Shown here: one piece after another, positions 55,575 to 64,000 of the stretch
Position numbering within the stretch: position 1 is the stretch's first letter
Layout: each line of letters begins with the position of its first letter
Origin: Noviherbaspirillum saxi
GTDB lineage: Bacteria > Pseudomonadota > Gammaproteobacteria > Burkholderiales > Burkholderiaceae_D
Direction of reading: 5' to 3'
Assembly: GCF_003591035.1 (NCBI RefSeq)
Contig: NZ_QYUO01000001.1
Coordinates: 1,116,001-1,180,000, forward strand
Length of the DNA: 64,000 nucleotides
Notes under the pieces: generated by a model
Database searches by the model: none
What the model was told of the DNA's origin: nothing
Seen by the model: the letters and a program-made list of their open reading frames with translations, nothing else
Translations under genes and position numbers: made by a program

Positions 55575-56648
55575 GTGAAAACAACTCGAAACACCTTCGA
55601 CGGCCTGGACCTGCTGTCGTCCGCCGTCATCATTCTCGATGCGGAAAGCCGGATCACCTATGCCAATGCGGCCGCCGAAAACCTTTTTGAAAGTTCGGCC
55701 AAGGCGCTCGTCGGGCACAAGCTGGAAGAGCTGTTCCTCAACGGTAGCCACCTGTCGGAAATCTTCCATGAAGCGGTCCAGCACCGCTTTGCGGACAAGC
55801 GGCTGGACCTGACGCTGGAGCGCGCCGGCCGCGAATCGCTGCAGGTCCATGTCATCGTCACCGCGCTCGACAATCCGGTGACGCCTGTCCTGATCGAGTT
55901 GCGCGAGAACGTGCAGCAGCTCAAGCTCGATCGCGAAGAGCGGCTGCTGGATCAGAGTCAGGCCAACAAGGAATTGATCCGCAATCTGGCGCATGAAATC
56001 AAGAATCCGCTCGGCGGCATACGCGGCGCTGCGCAGCTGCTCGAATTCGAATTGCCGGAACGGCAGCTGAAAGAGCTGCGCGAATATACGCAGGTCATCA
56101 TCAAGGAAGCCGACCGTTTGCAGACGCTGGTGGACCGTCTGCTTGCCCCGCACCGTCGGCCGCATATCGTCGGCGACGTCAATATCCATGAAGTTTGCGA
56201 GCGTGTGCGCAGCCTGATCATGGCCGAATTCCCGACCGGCCTGACGATCAGGCGCGACTACGATTTGTCGGTTCCGGAATTCCGGGGCGACAAGGAGCAG
56301 CTGATTCAGGCCGTGCTCAACATCACGCACAACGCCGCGCAGGCACTATCGGATCGCATGAAAGCGGGCGATGCACTCATCACCTTGCAGACGCGCGTCG
56401 CGCGACAGGTCACGCTGGCGAAGATACGTTACAGGCTGGCATTAGACTTGCATATTATCGACAATGGACCGGGCATCCCCCCCGACATCCAGGACCGCAT
56501 CTTCTATCCCTTGGTTTCGGGACGCGAAGGGGGTAGTGGATTGGGCCTGACACTCGCGCAGACATTCGTGCAGCAGCATATGGGCGTGATCGAGTGCGAG
56601 AGCAGGCCGGGATGTACCGACTTCAGGATACTGATACCGCTGCCTTGA
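55575..56648 (+). CDS. glnL: Nitrogen regulation sensor histidine kinase NtrB
   Basis: A 357-residue cytosolic sensor kinase: N-terminal PAS domain (about 10-115), DHp with the phosphorylated His in NLAHEIKNPLGG, and an HATPase domain with NITHNAAQA, IDNGPGIPP and GGSGLGLTLAQ. Under PII control it phosphorylates NtrC when nitrogen is short. Start is GTG 55575, just past the terminator; the ATG at 55530 falls before the hairpin and is rejected. ntrC follows by 28 nt or more. Confidence 0.92.
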   Translation: MKTTRNTFDGLDLLSSAVIILDAESRITYANAAAENLFESSAKALVGHKLEELFLNGSHLSEIFHEAVQHRFADKRLDLTLERAGRESLQVHVIVTALDNPVTPVLIELRENVQQLKLDREERLLDQSQANKELIRNLAHEIKNPLGGIRGAAQLLEFELPERQLKELREYTQVIIKEADRLQTLVDRLLAPHRRPHIVGDVNIHEVCERVRSLIMAEFPTGLTIRRDYDLSVPEFRGDKEQLIQAVLNITHNAAQALSDRMKAGDALITLQTRVARQVTLAKIRYRLALDLHIIDNGPGIPPDIQDRIFYPLVSGREGGSGLGLTLAQTFVQQHMGVIECESRPGCTDFRILIPLP

Positions 56649-56676
56649 ACACCGGGCCGGGTTTGACCAATGTCTC

Positions 56677-58254
56677 ATGACGCAGGATGCACAAGAAAAT
56701 ATGAAGCCGATCTGGATTGTCGATGATGATGAATCAATTCGCTGGGTACTAGAGAAAGCGCTGGCCCGCGAAAATCTCGCTACGAAAAGCTTCTCCAATG
56801 CGCGCGAGGCGCTCGATGCGCTGCAGACCAGCGTGCCGCAGGTGCTGGTGTCCGATATCCGCATGCCGGGCGAGTCAGGGCTCGAACTGCTGCAAGCGGT
56901 CAAGGCCAAGCATCCCGGCCTGCCGGTTATTGTCATCACTGCCTTCTCTGACCTCGATTCGGCGGTCGCCGCGTTCCAGGGTGGCGCATTCGAATACCTC
57001 GCCAAGCCTTTCGATATCGACAAGGCCGTCGAGCTGATCCGGCGTGCGCTGGAAGAAAGCCTGCGGGAATCAGGCGTCGAACAGGCGGCAGCCGAAACAC
57101 CCGAGATTCTCGGGCAGGCGCCGGCCATGCAGGATGTGTTCCGCGCGATAGGCCGGCTGTCGCAATCCAATGTGACCGTGCTCATCACCGGCGAATCCGG
57201 CACCGGCAAGGAACTGGTCGCCCGTGCATTGCACAAGCACAGCCCGCGTGCGACGCAACCCTATATTGCGCTCAATACCGCAGCGATTCCAAAAGACTTG
57301 CTCGAGTCGGAGCTGTTCGGGCATGAACGCGGTGCGTTCACCGGCGCGCAGGCGACACGGCGCGGCCGCTTCGAGCAGGCGGAGAACGGCACGCTCTTCC
57401 TCGATGAAATCGGAGACATGCCGTTCGACCTGCAGACGCGCTTGCTGCGCGTGCTGTCCGACGGCCATTTCTATCGTGTCGGCGGACATCAGCCGCTCAA
57501 GGCAAATGTCCGTGTCATCGCTGCAACCCATCAGAACCTGGAACAGCGCGTCAAGGAAGGCTTGTTCCGCGAAGACTTGTATCACCGGCTCAATGTCATC
57601 CGTCTGCGTTTGCCCAGCCTGCGCGAACGGCGTGAAGATATTCCCTTGCTGACCCGGCATTTCCTTGCGCAGAGCGCCAAGCAGCTCGGCGTCGAGGCCA
57701 AGCGCATGTCGGACAGCGCCATGCATTTTCTCGCCAGTCTCGACCTTCCCGGCAACGTCCGGCAACTCGAGAATCTCTGCAACTGGATCACCGTCATGGC
57801 GCCCGGACAGACCGTCGAGGTCAAGGATATGCCGCATGACTTGACCCATGGACAGGAATTTTCCACAACGCCGGTGGCCTTGTCGTCTGCCCCCGCCGCC
57901 ATGCCAATGCCGATGATGTCGGCTACGGCCGAGAATTCTTCGGCCAGCAGTCCAGAGTCGAATTTTCCGGCCTTTCCTCAATCCGCACCACCAGTCAATG
58001 GTCATGCCAATGCGGTGGCCGACAAGGCTGGATGGATTGCCTTGCTGGAGTCCGAGGCCGCGCACATGCTTGCCGCCGGGCAGCCTGAAGTCATGGACGC
58101 CCTGGGTCGCCAATTCGAATCCGCCCTAATCAAGACAGCGCTCAAGCATACGCATGGTCGCAAGAACGATGCCGCTATACGACTCGGCATCGGTCGCAAC
58201 ACCATTACACGCAAGATCCATGAACTTGGCATAGACGGCGCCAAGGAAGAGTAA
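56677..58254 (+). CDS. glnG: Nitrogen regulation response regulator NtrC
   Basis: A 525-residue sigma-54 activator: receiver domain with phospho-Asp in [16 protein letters not shown]+ domain with [18 protein letters not shown], the GAFTGA loop ([11 protein letters not shown]) and GDMPFD, and a C-terminal Fis-type HTH ([21 protein letters not shown]). A low-complexity linker ([19 protein letters not shown]) of about 70 residues lies between AAA+ and HTH, longer than in E. coli. [10 protein letters not shown] at 56701 is an alternative start. Probably recognises the sites upstream of glnA. Confidence 0.95.
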   Translation: MTQDAQENMKPIWIVDDDESIRWVLEKALARENLATKSFSNAREALDALQTSVPQVLVSDIRMPGESGLELLQAVKAKHPGLPVIVITAFSDLDSAVAAFQGGAFEYLAKPFDIDKAVELIRRALEESLRESGVEQAAAETPEILGQAPAMQDVFRAIGRLSQSNVTVLITGESGTGKELVARALHKHSPRATQPYIALNTAAIPKDLLESELFGHERGAFTGAQATRRGRFEQAENGTLFLDEIGDMPFDLQTRLLRVLSDGHFYRVGGHQPLKANVRVIAATHQNLEQRVKEGLFREDLYHRLNVIRLRLPSLRERREDIPLLTRHFLAQSAKQLGVEAKRMSDSAMHFLASLDLPGNVRQLENLCNWITVMAPGQTVEVKDMPHDLTHGQEFSTTPVALSSAPAAMPMPMMSATAENSSASSPESNFPAFPQSAPPVNGHANAVADKAGWIALLESEAAHMLAAGQPEVMDALGRQFESALIKTALKHTHGRKNDAAIRLGIGRNTITRKIHELGIDGAKEE

Positions 58255-58268
58255 CCGACCTTGTCACA

Positions 58269-58294
58269 GGACGGCGTATTTGATAGTGCCGTCC
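58269..58294 (+). terminator. Hairpin downstream of ntrC
   Basis: GGACGGC (58269-58275) and GCCGTCC (58288-58294) give seven perfect pairs with a 12-nt loop, 15 nt after the ntrC stop. There is no clear T-run. Confidence 0.5.
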
Positions 58295-58493
58295 CGTGCA
58301 GCAGTTCCCGGAAGTATTTCGCATCGGCAAGTACCCTTACGAATTGAAACCTTCTTCACGCATGCTCCAAATCGGGCACCTTTGCGCACCGGCATGAAGC
58401 TTTACAAATCGCAAGGCACCAGGATGTTGCAGGTAATACAGTAGTCCTATCGGTCTGTTATTCCCATGTAATGCATCCAGGTACTCTGCTTTT

Positions 58494-59774
58494 GTGAAAC
58501 GCCGCTTCCACCTCATTCACCTTGGAGCCGCAGTGCTTCTTACACTGGCGGCGACACTGCTTGCGGTGAACCTGGCCGAGGGCGAGAAACGCATCGAAAC
58601 GCGGGTGGAAAGTCTTTACGGCGTTACCGATGCGCAGTACCTGCGCTCCATGGGCGTGCTTCTCGGGCCAACCATCATCGAGGGCAATTCGGTTCAGCAT
58701 CTGGAAAATGGCATTGAAATCTTTCCAGCGATGCTGGAAGCGATTCGCTCCGCGCGCAAGACCATTACCTTTGAAACCTATATTTATTGGTCCGGCGATG
58801 TCGGCAAGCGTTTTGCCGAAGCGCTGCGCGAGCGTGCCCAGGCTGGCGTCAAGGTGCATGTGCTGCTCGACTGGATAGGCAGCGCGAAAATGGATGAATC
58901 GCTGCTGGAAGAAATGCGCCGGGGCGGTGTCGAGGTCGAACGCTATCACGAGCCGCACTGGTATAACCTGGCGCGCTTGAATAACCGAACCCACCGCAAA
59001 CTGCTGGTGGTCGACGGACTCGTCGGCTTTACCGGTGGCGTAGGCATTGCCGACCAGTGGGATGGCGACGCGCAGGACAAGGAGCATTGGCGCGACTCGC
59101 ATTTCCGCGTGCAGGGACCGGCCGTATCCGAGTTCCAGGCGGTGTTTCTCGACAACTGGATCAAGGCGACCGGGCGCGTGCTGCATGCGGAGGATTACTT
59201 CCCCAAGATCGACAATGCCGGCACGATGCCGGCGCAAATGTTCAGCAGTTCGCCAACCGGCGGCAGCGAAAGCATGCATCTCATGTACTTGTTATCGATT
59301 GCATCGGCGCAGAAATCGATTCTGCTGTCGAGTTCCTATTTCGTTCCCGATGAATTGGCGCTCAATGCACTTTCTGCCGCCGCGAAGCGTGGCGTCAAGA
59401 TCAGGATCATCACGCCGGGCGAAAAAATCGACGCGAGTGTCGTGCGGCGCGCGTCACGGGCGCGTTGGGGACAGTTGCTGGAGGCAGGCATCGAGATCTA
59501 TGAATACCAACCGACAATGTTTCATTGCAAGATCATGATCGTGGATGGATTTCTCGTGTCGACCGGTTCGACCAATTTCGATAACAGGTCGTTTCGTCTG
59601 AACGACGAGGCCAACCTGAATATTTACGATGCGGGCTTCGCGGCTGAAATGACGAAAGAGTTCGAACAGGATGTGATGAAGGCGCGTCGCGTCACGCTGG
59701 AACAGTGGCGCAATCGGCCATGGAATGAAAAGCTGATGGAGCACGCATCTTCGCTGTTAGGCAGCCAGCTCTGA
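58494..59774 (+). CDS. Cardiolipin synthase-like phospholipase D protein
   Basis: A 426-residue membrane-anchored protein with an N-terminal helix (AAVLLTLAATLLAV) and two HKD motifs: HRKLLVVDGLVGFTGG and HCKIMIVDGFLVSTGSTNFD. It matches the ClsB/ClsC-type group (cardiolipin synthase from phosphatidylglycerol). GTG 58494 is the likely start; the ribosome site is weak. No neighbouring lipid genes. Assigning one substrate among Cls paralogues needs comparison with all copies. Confidence 0.85.
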   Translation: MKRRFHLIHLGAAVLLTLAATLLAVNLAEGEKRIETRVESLYGVTDAQYLRSMGVLLGPTIIEGNSVQHLENGIEIFPAMLEAIRSARKTITFETYIYWSGDVGKRFAEALRERAQAGVKVHVLLDWIGSAKMDESLLEEMRRGGVEVERYHEPHWYNLARLNNRTHRKLLVVDGLVGFTGGVGIADQWDGDAQDKEHWRDSHFRVQGPAVSEFQAVFLDNWIKATGRVLHAEDYFPKIDNAGTMPAQMFSSSPTGGSESMHLMYLLSIASAQKSILLSSSYFVPDELALNALSAAAKRGVKIRIITPGEKIDASVVRRASRARWGQLLEAGIEIYEYQPTMFHCKIMIVDGFLVSTGSTNFDNRSFRLNDEANLNIYDAGFAAEMTKEFEQDVMKARRVTLEQWRNRPWNEKLMEHASSLLGSQL

Positions 59775-59798
59775 CGGCTGTCAAGGCAGGTTTGCCAT

Positions 59799-59984
59799 TC
59801 AGGACTGCCGGCGCGGATAACCTTCTGCCGTGATCCGCGTCCACACCTGTGCTTTTTCTTCTTCAGTCATGAACACCCAGTTTGCCACTTCGGCAACCGT
59901 ACGACCGCACCCGCGGCAGATATCATCGAAGGTGGTAGAACAAACGGCAACACAGGGCGTGTCAGGGCGGGAAGGTTTTTGCAT
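59799..59984 (-). CDS. DUF1289 family protein
   Basis: A 61-residue small protein: PCVAVCSTTFDDICRGCGRTVAEVANWVFMTEEEK is the DUF1289 pattern, with four Cys (C-x3-C-x7-C-x2-C) that probably bind zinc or an Fe-S cluster. Function unknown. Start is 59984 because upstream residues are not family-like. It overlaps nothing and is convergent with the cardiolipin synthase-like gene and divergent from the GST gene. Confidence 0.85.
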   Translation of the reverse strand: MQKPSRPDTPCVAVCSTTFDDICRGCGRTVAEVANWVFMTEEEKAQVWTRITAEGYPRRQS

Positions 59985-60023
59985 AGAATAGAGGTCCCAA
60001 ACCACCAATGATAGGGCAAAACC

Positions 60024-60665
60024 TTGTACCAGCTCTACTACTATCCCGGTAACGCGAATCTCGCGCCACACATGCTGCTCGAAGAATTGTCAGTTCCGTA
60101 CCAGCTGGTGCTGATTGACCGGGACAACAATGCGCACAAAGGCAAAGAATATTTGCGGTTGAATCCGACCGGGCGTATTCCCGTGCTGGTTGATGGCGAC
60201 CTGGTGCTGTTTGAAACGGCGGCCATTTGTCTCCACCTGGTAGATCGGCATCCTGAAGCCGGGCTGGCGCCGGCACTCGGCACGGCTGAACGTGCGCATT
60301 TCTACAAGTGGCTGATGTATCTGACCAATACCTTGCAAGCCGAGTTGCTCACCTATTTCTACCCTGAGCGGCTGGCCAGTAGCGAGGCTGGTGCCGCAGA
60401 TGTCAAGCAGCATGCTGAACAACGGGTAAGTGCGATGCTGGACCTGCTTGACCGGACGCTGGCTGAGCACGGTGGGCCTTATCTGCTTGGCCAGCAGTAT
60501 ACGGCGGTGGATCCCTATCTGATGATGTTGTCGAGGTGGACCAGGATGATGATGCACCCGGCGCGCAATCGCACACATCTTGGCCGCTTCCTGCAGCGGA
60601 TGGTGGAGCGGCCAGCCGTCATGCGCGCATTCGAGCAGGAAGGTTTAAGCGAGCCGTTGTTTTAA
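60024..60665 (+). CDS. Glutathione S-transferase family protein
   Basis: A 213-residue GST with an N-terminal thioredoxin-like half (YQLYYYPGNANLAPHMLLEE, then NPTGRIPVLVDGDLVLFETAAI) and an all-helical C-terminal half. The ETAA Glu-Thr pair contacts glutathione. These cytosolic enzymes conjugate or reduce electrophiles. Start is TTG 60024, with AGGG upstream, since no in-frame ATG precedes MLLEE. It is not linked to prpR. Confidence 0.88.
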   Translation: MYQLYYYPGNANLAPHMLLEELSVPYQLVLIDRDNNAHKGKEYLRLNPTGRIPVLVDGDLVLFETAAICLHLVDRHPEAGLAPALGTAERAHFYKWLMYLTNTLQAELLTYFYPERLASSEAGAADVKQHAEQRVSAMLDLLDRTLAEHGGPYLLGQQYTAVDPYLMMLSRWTRMMMHPARNRTHLGRFLQRMVERPAVMRAFEQEGLSEPLF

Positions 60666-60672
60666 TCCCGTT

Positions 60673-62325
60673 TCATCGCGGATCATCTCGACTCAGGCGA
60701 CGCCACAAGGTAGTACGGCTGATCCCTAGATGTTTCGCGGCGGCTTCCCGGTTGCCGCCAAAGCGCGCAAGTACCGTGTGAACCGTTTCCGAATAGCTAG
60801 CCGGCAAGGGCGGTGATGATGCGTTGTCCAGCGTCACGGCCGTTGGCCGAAACGCTGGCGCAGCCGTCGGACTTGAAACGGAAACCAGTTCAGGCGCGAC
60901 CGCCGTAATGAACCCCGGCGACAAGGCCTGCAGCGGTTCCGCTGCAAGAAACAGGGCCACGCGCTCCATCAGATTGCGCAACTCGCGCACATTGCCCGGC
61001 CACGTATAACTGGCCAACAGCGGCACACAGGCGAGAATTTCCGCGTGCAGATTCGCATGCGGCCGCGTGCCCAGCGAAGCCAATGCGTTTTTCAATCCCC
61101 ATTCGGCCAGCGATGCCAGGTCTTCCGTGCGCTCGCGCAGCGGAGGCAGCGTCAGGCGCAGTACGCCGAGCCGGTAGAACAGGTCAGCCCGAAAGCGTCC
61201 ATCGCGCACGCGCTGGTCGAGATCGCAATGCGTGGCACTGATGATGCGCACATTCACCGCGATCGGGCGGGTGCCGCCGACGCGAACCACTTCCCGTTCT
61301 TCCAGTACGCGCAACAGACGCGTCTGCAATTGCAGCGGCATCTCGCCGATTTCATCGAGGAACAGCGTGCCGCGATTGGCGGCTTCGAACAAGCCGGCAT
61401 GGCCTCCACGCCGCGACCCGGTAAACGCGCCTTCTTCATAGCCGAACAATTCCGACTCAAGCAGGGATTCGGCCACCGCGCCGCAATTGATTGCAACAAA
61501 CGGTTGGCGCGCGCGCTGGCTTTCGCGGTGGATCGCCTGGGCTGCAAGCTCCTTGCCGGTGCCGGTTTCACCGTGGATCAGTACGGTCGCCGGGGATTTG
61601 GCAAATAATTCGATCGAGTGGCGCACCGCCTGCATCGCCGCGGAGTCGCCGCGCAAGTCGTTCAATCCATGCTTGGCGCGCAAGGCATCGGCAAGCGGAT
61701 TGGCGCGCGCCCGTCCGGATTCGAGCTGCGTGAAACGTGCCAGTTCCAGCGCGTCTTCGAAGGCTTGCCGTATCGATGCCGCCGAGTACACGAAAACACC
61801 TGCAAGGCCGGCTTCTTCCGCCAGATCGGTGATCAGTCCGGCGCCGACGATGGCCTTGATGCCTGCGGCCTTGAGCTCATTGATCTGCGCGCGCGCATCT
61901 TCTTCGGTCACATAGGTGCGTTGCACGATTTGCAGACCGAAAGTGGTCTGGAATTCGACCAGTTCCGGCATCGGCTCCTGATAGGTGATCAGACCGATTG
62001 CCGAGGTGATCTTGCGCGCCCGGGCTAGTGCCTGCATGACATCGAAACCGCTGGCTTTGGCAATGACGACGGGCAGCGATAAACGCCCCTTCAGGTAAGC
62101 CGCGTTCGAGCCGGCGGCAATGACCGCATCGCAGCGCTCGGTTTCCATGCGTTCACGAATATGGCGTACCGCGTCTTCGAAGCCGAGATTGATCGGTTCT
62201 ATGCTGGCCCGATCGTCGAATTCCAGCGTGATATCCCGAAACAGGTCGGATAAACGCGAGATGGCCACGGTCCAAATGACCGGTTTCTCATTCGGATCGG
62301 GTAAGGGATGGCTGCGCGGTCTCAT
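60673..62325 (-). CDS. prpR: Propionate catabolism sigma-54 activator PrpR
   Basis: A 550-residue enhancer-binding protein: an N-terminal PrpR_N sensor domain (about 20-200) expected to bind 2-methylcitrate, AAA+ with [15 protein letters not shown], the GAFTGS loop and [17 protein letters not shown], and a C-terminal Fis HTH ([19 protein letters not shown]). Divergent from prpBC. ATGTTTCA repeats overlap its start and the intervening DNA, so it probably activates prpBC and controls itself. Confidence 0.93.
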   Translation of the reverse strand: MRPRSHPLPDPNEKPVIWTVAISRLSDLFRDITLEFDDRASIEPINLGFEDAVRHIRERMETERCDAVIAAGSNAAYLKGRLSLPVVIAKASGFDVMQALARARKITSAIGLITYQEPMPELVEFQTTFGLQIVQRTYVTEEDARAQINELKAAGIKAIVGAGLITDLAEEAGLAGVFVYSAASIRQAFEDALELARFTQLESGRARANPLADALRAKHGLNDLRGDSAAMQAVRHSIELFAKSPATVLIHGETGTGKELAAQAIHRESQRARQPFVAINCGAVAESLLESELFGYEEGAFTGSRRGGHAGLFEAANRGTLFLDEIGEMPLQLQTRLLRVLEEREVVRVGGTRPIAVNVRIISATHCDLDQRVRDGRFRADLFYRLGVLRLTLPPLRERTEDLASLAEWGLKNALASLGTRPHANLHAEILACVPLLASYTWPGNVRELRNLMERVALFLAAEPLQALSPGFITAVAPELVSVSSPTAAPAFRPTAVTLDNASSPPLPASYSETVHTVLARFGGNREAAAKHLGISRTTLWRRLSRDDPR

Positions 62326-62373
62326 GTTTCATGTTTCATTGCGATGTTTCAAGTGTAACGTGGATTGAAACAT
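62324..62373. promoter_or_regulatory. ATGTTTCA repeat array, likely PrpR binding sites
   Basis: ATGTTTCA occurs at 62324-62331, 62331-62338 and 62344-62351, with the inverse TGAAACAT at 62366-62373 forming an inverted pair with the last. A further inverse copy is at 62508-62515, downstream of the sigma-54 promoter. The motif overlaps the prpR start. Confidence 0.6.
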
Positions 62374-62467
62374 GGCTGCTCAGATATTTTTCAGATTACC
62401 TTTTCTTTAATCTATAACATATTGATTTTTAATAAAAATAAAAATATTCTGCAAAAACTTTCCTGTG

Positions 62468-62483
62468 TGGCACACCGCTTGCA
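62468..62483 (+). promoter_or_regulatory. Sigma-54 promoter of prpBC
   Basis: TGGCACACCGCTTGCA matches the sigma-54 consensus TGGCAC-N5-TTGCA exactly, with GG and GC ten bases apart. Transcription should start near 62494, about 40 nt before prpB. Confidence 0.92.
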
Positions 62484-62532
62484 ATAAGGAGGCAGCATGC
62501 AAACTCATGAAACATCTCAGGAAGGTAAAAAC

Positions 62533-63423
62533 ATGACTGTCCAATCCGCTGGAGCAGCGTTTCGTCAGGCCGTAAAGGAAGAATCCCCGCTGCAAGTCGT
62601 CGGCGCAATCAATGCCAACCACGCTCTGCTGGCCAAGCGCGCCGGTTACCGTGCAATCTACCTGTCCGGCGGCGGCGTCGCGGCCGGCTCGCTCGGTTTG
62701 CCCGATCTCGGCATTTCCAATCTCGACGACGTTTTGACCGACGTGCGCCGCATTACCGACGTTTGCGACCTGCCATTGCTGGTCGACGTCGATACCGGAT
62801 TCGGCTCTTCCGCATTCAATGTCGCACGTACGGTCAAGTCCATGATCAAGTTCGGCGCGGCCGCCATCCACATTGAAGACCAGGTCGGCGCCAAGCGCTG
62901 CGGCCATCGTCCCAACAAGGAAATCGTCAGCAAGCAGGAAATGGTCGACCGCATCAAGGCCGCTGTCGATGCGCGTACCGATGAAAACTTTGTGATCATG
63001 GCACGCACCGATGCGCTCGCGGTCGAAGGACTGGAAGCTGCGCTTGATCGTGCCCAGGCATGCGTGGAGGCGGGTGCCGACATGGTGTTCCCGGAGGCGA
63101 TCACCAAGCTCGAAATGTACAAAACGTTCGCGGACGCAGTGAAGGTGCCGGTGCTGGCGAACATCACCGAGTTCGGCGCAACGCCGCTGTACACGGTCGA
63201 ACAGCTCAAGGCCGTCGACGTGGGACTGGTGCTGTATCCCTTGTCCGCCTTCCGCGCGATGAACAAGGCTGCCGAGAACGTGTACAACGCAATTCGTCGC
63301 GACGGCACGCAGCAGAATGTGGTCGACACCATGCAGACCCGGATGGAACTGTATGACCGCATCAATTATCACGACTTCGAGCAAAAGCTCGACGCGCTGT
63401 TTGCCCAGCAAAAAGCCAAATAA
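62533..63423 (+). CDS. prpB: Methylisocitrate lyase
   Basis: A 296-residue enzyme splitting 2-methylisocitrate to pyruvate and succinate, the last step of the 2-methylcitrate cycle for propionyl-CoA. The catalytic loop Cys is in KRCGH (residues about 122-126) and DVDTGFG and MARTDA are present, as in the isocitrate lyase superfamily. ATG 62533 follows GGAAGG. prpC starts 52 nt downstream. Confidence 0.95.
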   Translation: MTVQSAGAAFRQAVKEESPLQVVGAINANHALLAKRAGYRAIYLSGGGVAAGSLGLPDLGISNLDDVLTDVRRITDVCDLPLLVDVDTGFGSSAFNVARTVKSMIKFGAAAIHIEDQVGAKRCGHRPNKEIVSKQEMVDRIKAAVDARTDENFVIMARTDALAVEGLEAALDRAQACVEAGADMVFPEAITKLEMYKTFADAVKVPVLANITEFGATPLYTVEQLKAVDVGLVLYPLSAFRAMNKAAENVYNAIRRDGTQQNVVDTMQTRMELYDRINYHDFEQKLDALFAQQKAK

Positions 63424-63475
63424 CTTAGTAACGCCTAGTAATACGCAAGATTATTTTTGATCCAGGAGACTTTTA

Positions 63476-64000
63476 ATGAGCGAACAACAAGCCGCAGGCT
63501 TCAAGCCCAAGAAATCGGTTGCACTGTCCGGCGTTACCGCCGGCAATACCGCCCTTTGCACAGTAGGCAAGACCGGTAACGACCTGCACTATCGCGGCTA
63601 TGACATTCTCGACGTGGCGGACACTTGCGAGTTCGAGGAAATCGCCCACCTGCTGGTGCATGGCAAGCTGCCGAACGCAGCCGAACTGAAAGGCTACAAG
63701 GCCAAGCTGAAATCGCTGCGCGGTTTGCCGGCCAATCTGAAGGCAGCCCTTGAGACGCTGCCCGCTTCCTCGCACCCCATGGATGTGATGCGCACCGGTG
63801 TGTCGGTGCTCGGTTGCGTGTTGCCCGAAAAGGATGACCACAACACACCGGGCGCGCGCGACATCGCCGACCGCCTGATGGCATCGCTGGGTTCGATGCT
63901 GCTGTACTGGTACCACTTCAGCCATAACGGCAAGCGGATCGAAGTCGAAACCGACGACGAATCGATCGGCGGCCACTTCCTGCATCTGCTGCATGGCAAG
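63476..64000 (+). CDS. prpC: 2-methylcitrate synthase (partial, window end)
   Basis: The first 175 codons of a citrate synthase-fold enzyme; the C-terminal half lies beyond the window. NTALCTVGKTGNDLHYRGYDI at the N-terminus, FEEIAHLLVHGKLP and HPMDVMRTGVS match PrpC, which joins propionyl-CoA and oxaloacetate. CAGGAG precedes ATG 63476. Its position after prpB and prpR confirms methylcitrate cycle identity over citrate synthase GltA. Confidence 0.93.
   Translation, partial: MSEQQAAGFKPKKSVALSGVTAGNTALCTVGKTGNDLHYRGYDILDVADTCEFEEIAHLLVHGKLPNAAELKGYKAKLKSLRGLPANLKAALETLPASSHPMDVMRTGVSVLGCVLPEKDDHNTPGARDIADRLMASLGSMLLYWYHFSHNGKRIEVETDDESIGGHFLHLLHGK

Overview
The window reads as a chromosomal segment of a betaproteobacterium of the order Burkholderiales, most like the Oxalobacteraceae (Herbaspirillum/Noviherbaspirillum/Herminiimonas group). 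This is inferred from the moderately high GC, the gene content (intracellular PHB depolymerase with a Cys nucleophile, DUF1841, PF10136 'recombinase', stand-alone RnfB next to Nth, the parE-transglycosylase-parC cluster, glnA-ntrB-ntrC) and protein character; no rRNA marker is present. Gene density is high, with no prophage, CRISPR array, tRNA or rRNA gene seen.

Layout. 0-4.8 kb: short-chain dehydrogenase, AraC regulator, DUF962 membrane protein, PanE-like reductase, a TetR regulator and two hot-dog thioesterases behind a double palindromic operator. 4.9-14 kb: heat-shock chaperone htpG with a sigma-32 promoter, then amino-acid handling genes (MocR regulator, threonine dehydratase-like enzyme, LysE and EamA exporters, RidA, PhzF, a PLP aminotransferase). 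14.2-16.2 kb: a secreted RTX metalloprotease. 16.3-25.2 kb: parC, lytic transglycosylase, parE, a pseudo-receiver protein, and the VWA/GNAT/MoxR cluster. 25.3-32.8 kb: PF10136 membrane protein, two c-type cytochromes, Hsp20, DUF1841, nth, rnfB and phaZ.

33-38 kb is a predicted copper-controlled operon: a CruR-type DUF2946 upstream ORF, a TonB-dependent receptor, a BNR-repeat exported protein and a thioredoxin-like protein. At 38.1 kb aroG (DAHP synthase) is preceded by a Phe/Tyr-rich leader peptide and a mutually exclusive antiterminator/terminator, a classic attenuator. 39-50 kb: retropepsin-like protease, yajQ, murB, ppnP, argG, argF, rsgA, PCD, M48 protease, orn and prfC. 50-53 kb: hemerythrin-like remnant, TAXI binding protein, rhodanese. 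53-58 kb: nitrogen control, with glnA behind NtrC-like sites and a sigma-54 promoter, then a DUF4124-like protein, ntrB and ntrC. 58.5-64 kb: cardiolipin synthase-like enzyme, DUF1289, GST and the methylcitrate locus prpR-prpBC with a sigma-54 promoter; prpC runs off the end.

The most unusual feature is a family of four palindromic intergenic elements (two near-identical copies of type A at 27.5 and 29.3 kb, type B at 49.9 kb, type C at 52.4 kb). They share a 157-158 nt interior bounded by TA, a hairpin centred on a GA/TC dinucleotide, and a GCAACG box exactly 17 nt from that centre, yet their terminal inverted repeats are unrelated. The two type A copies also provide the TAG stop codons of adjacent genes. 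They look like a Correia-like MITE superfamily.
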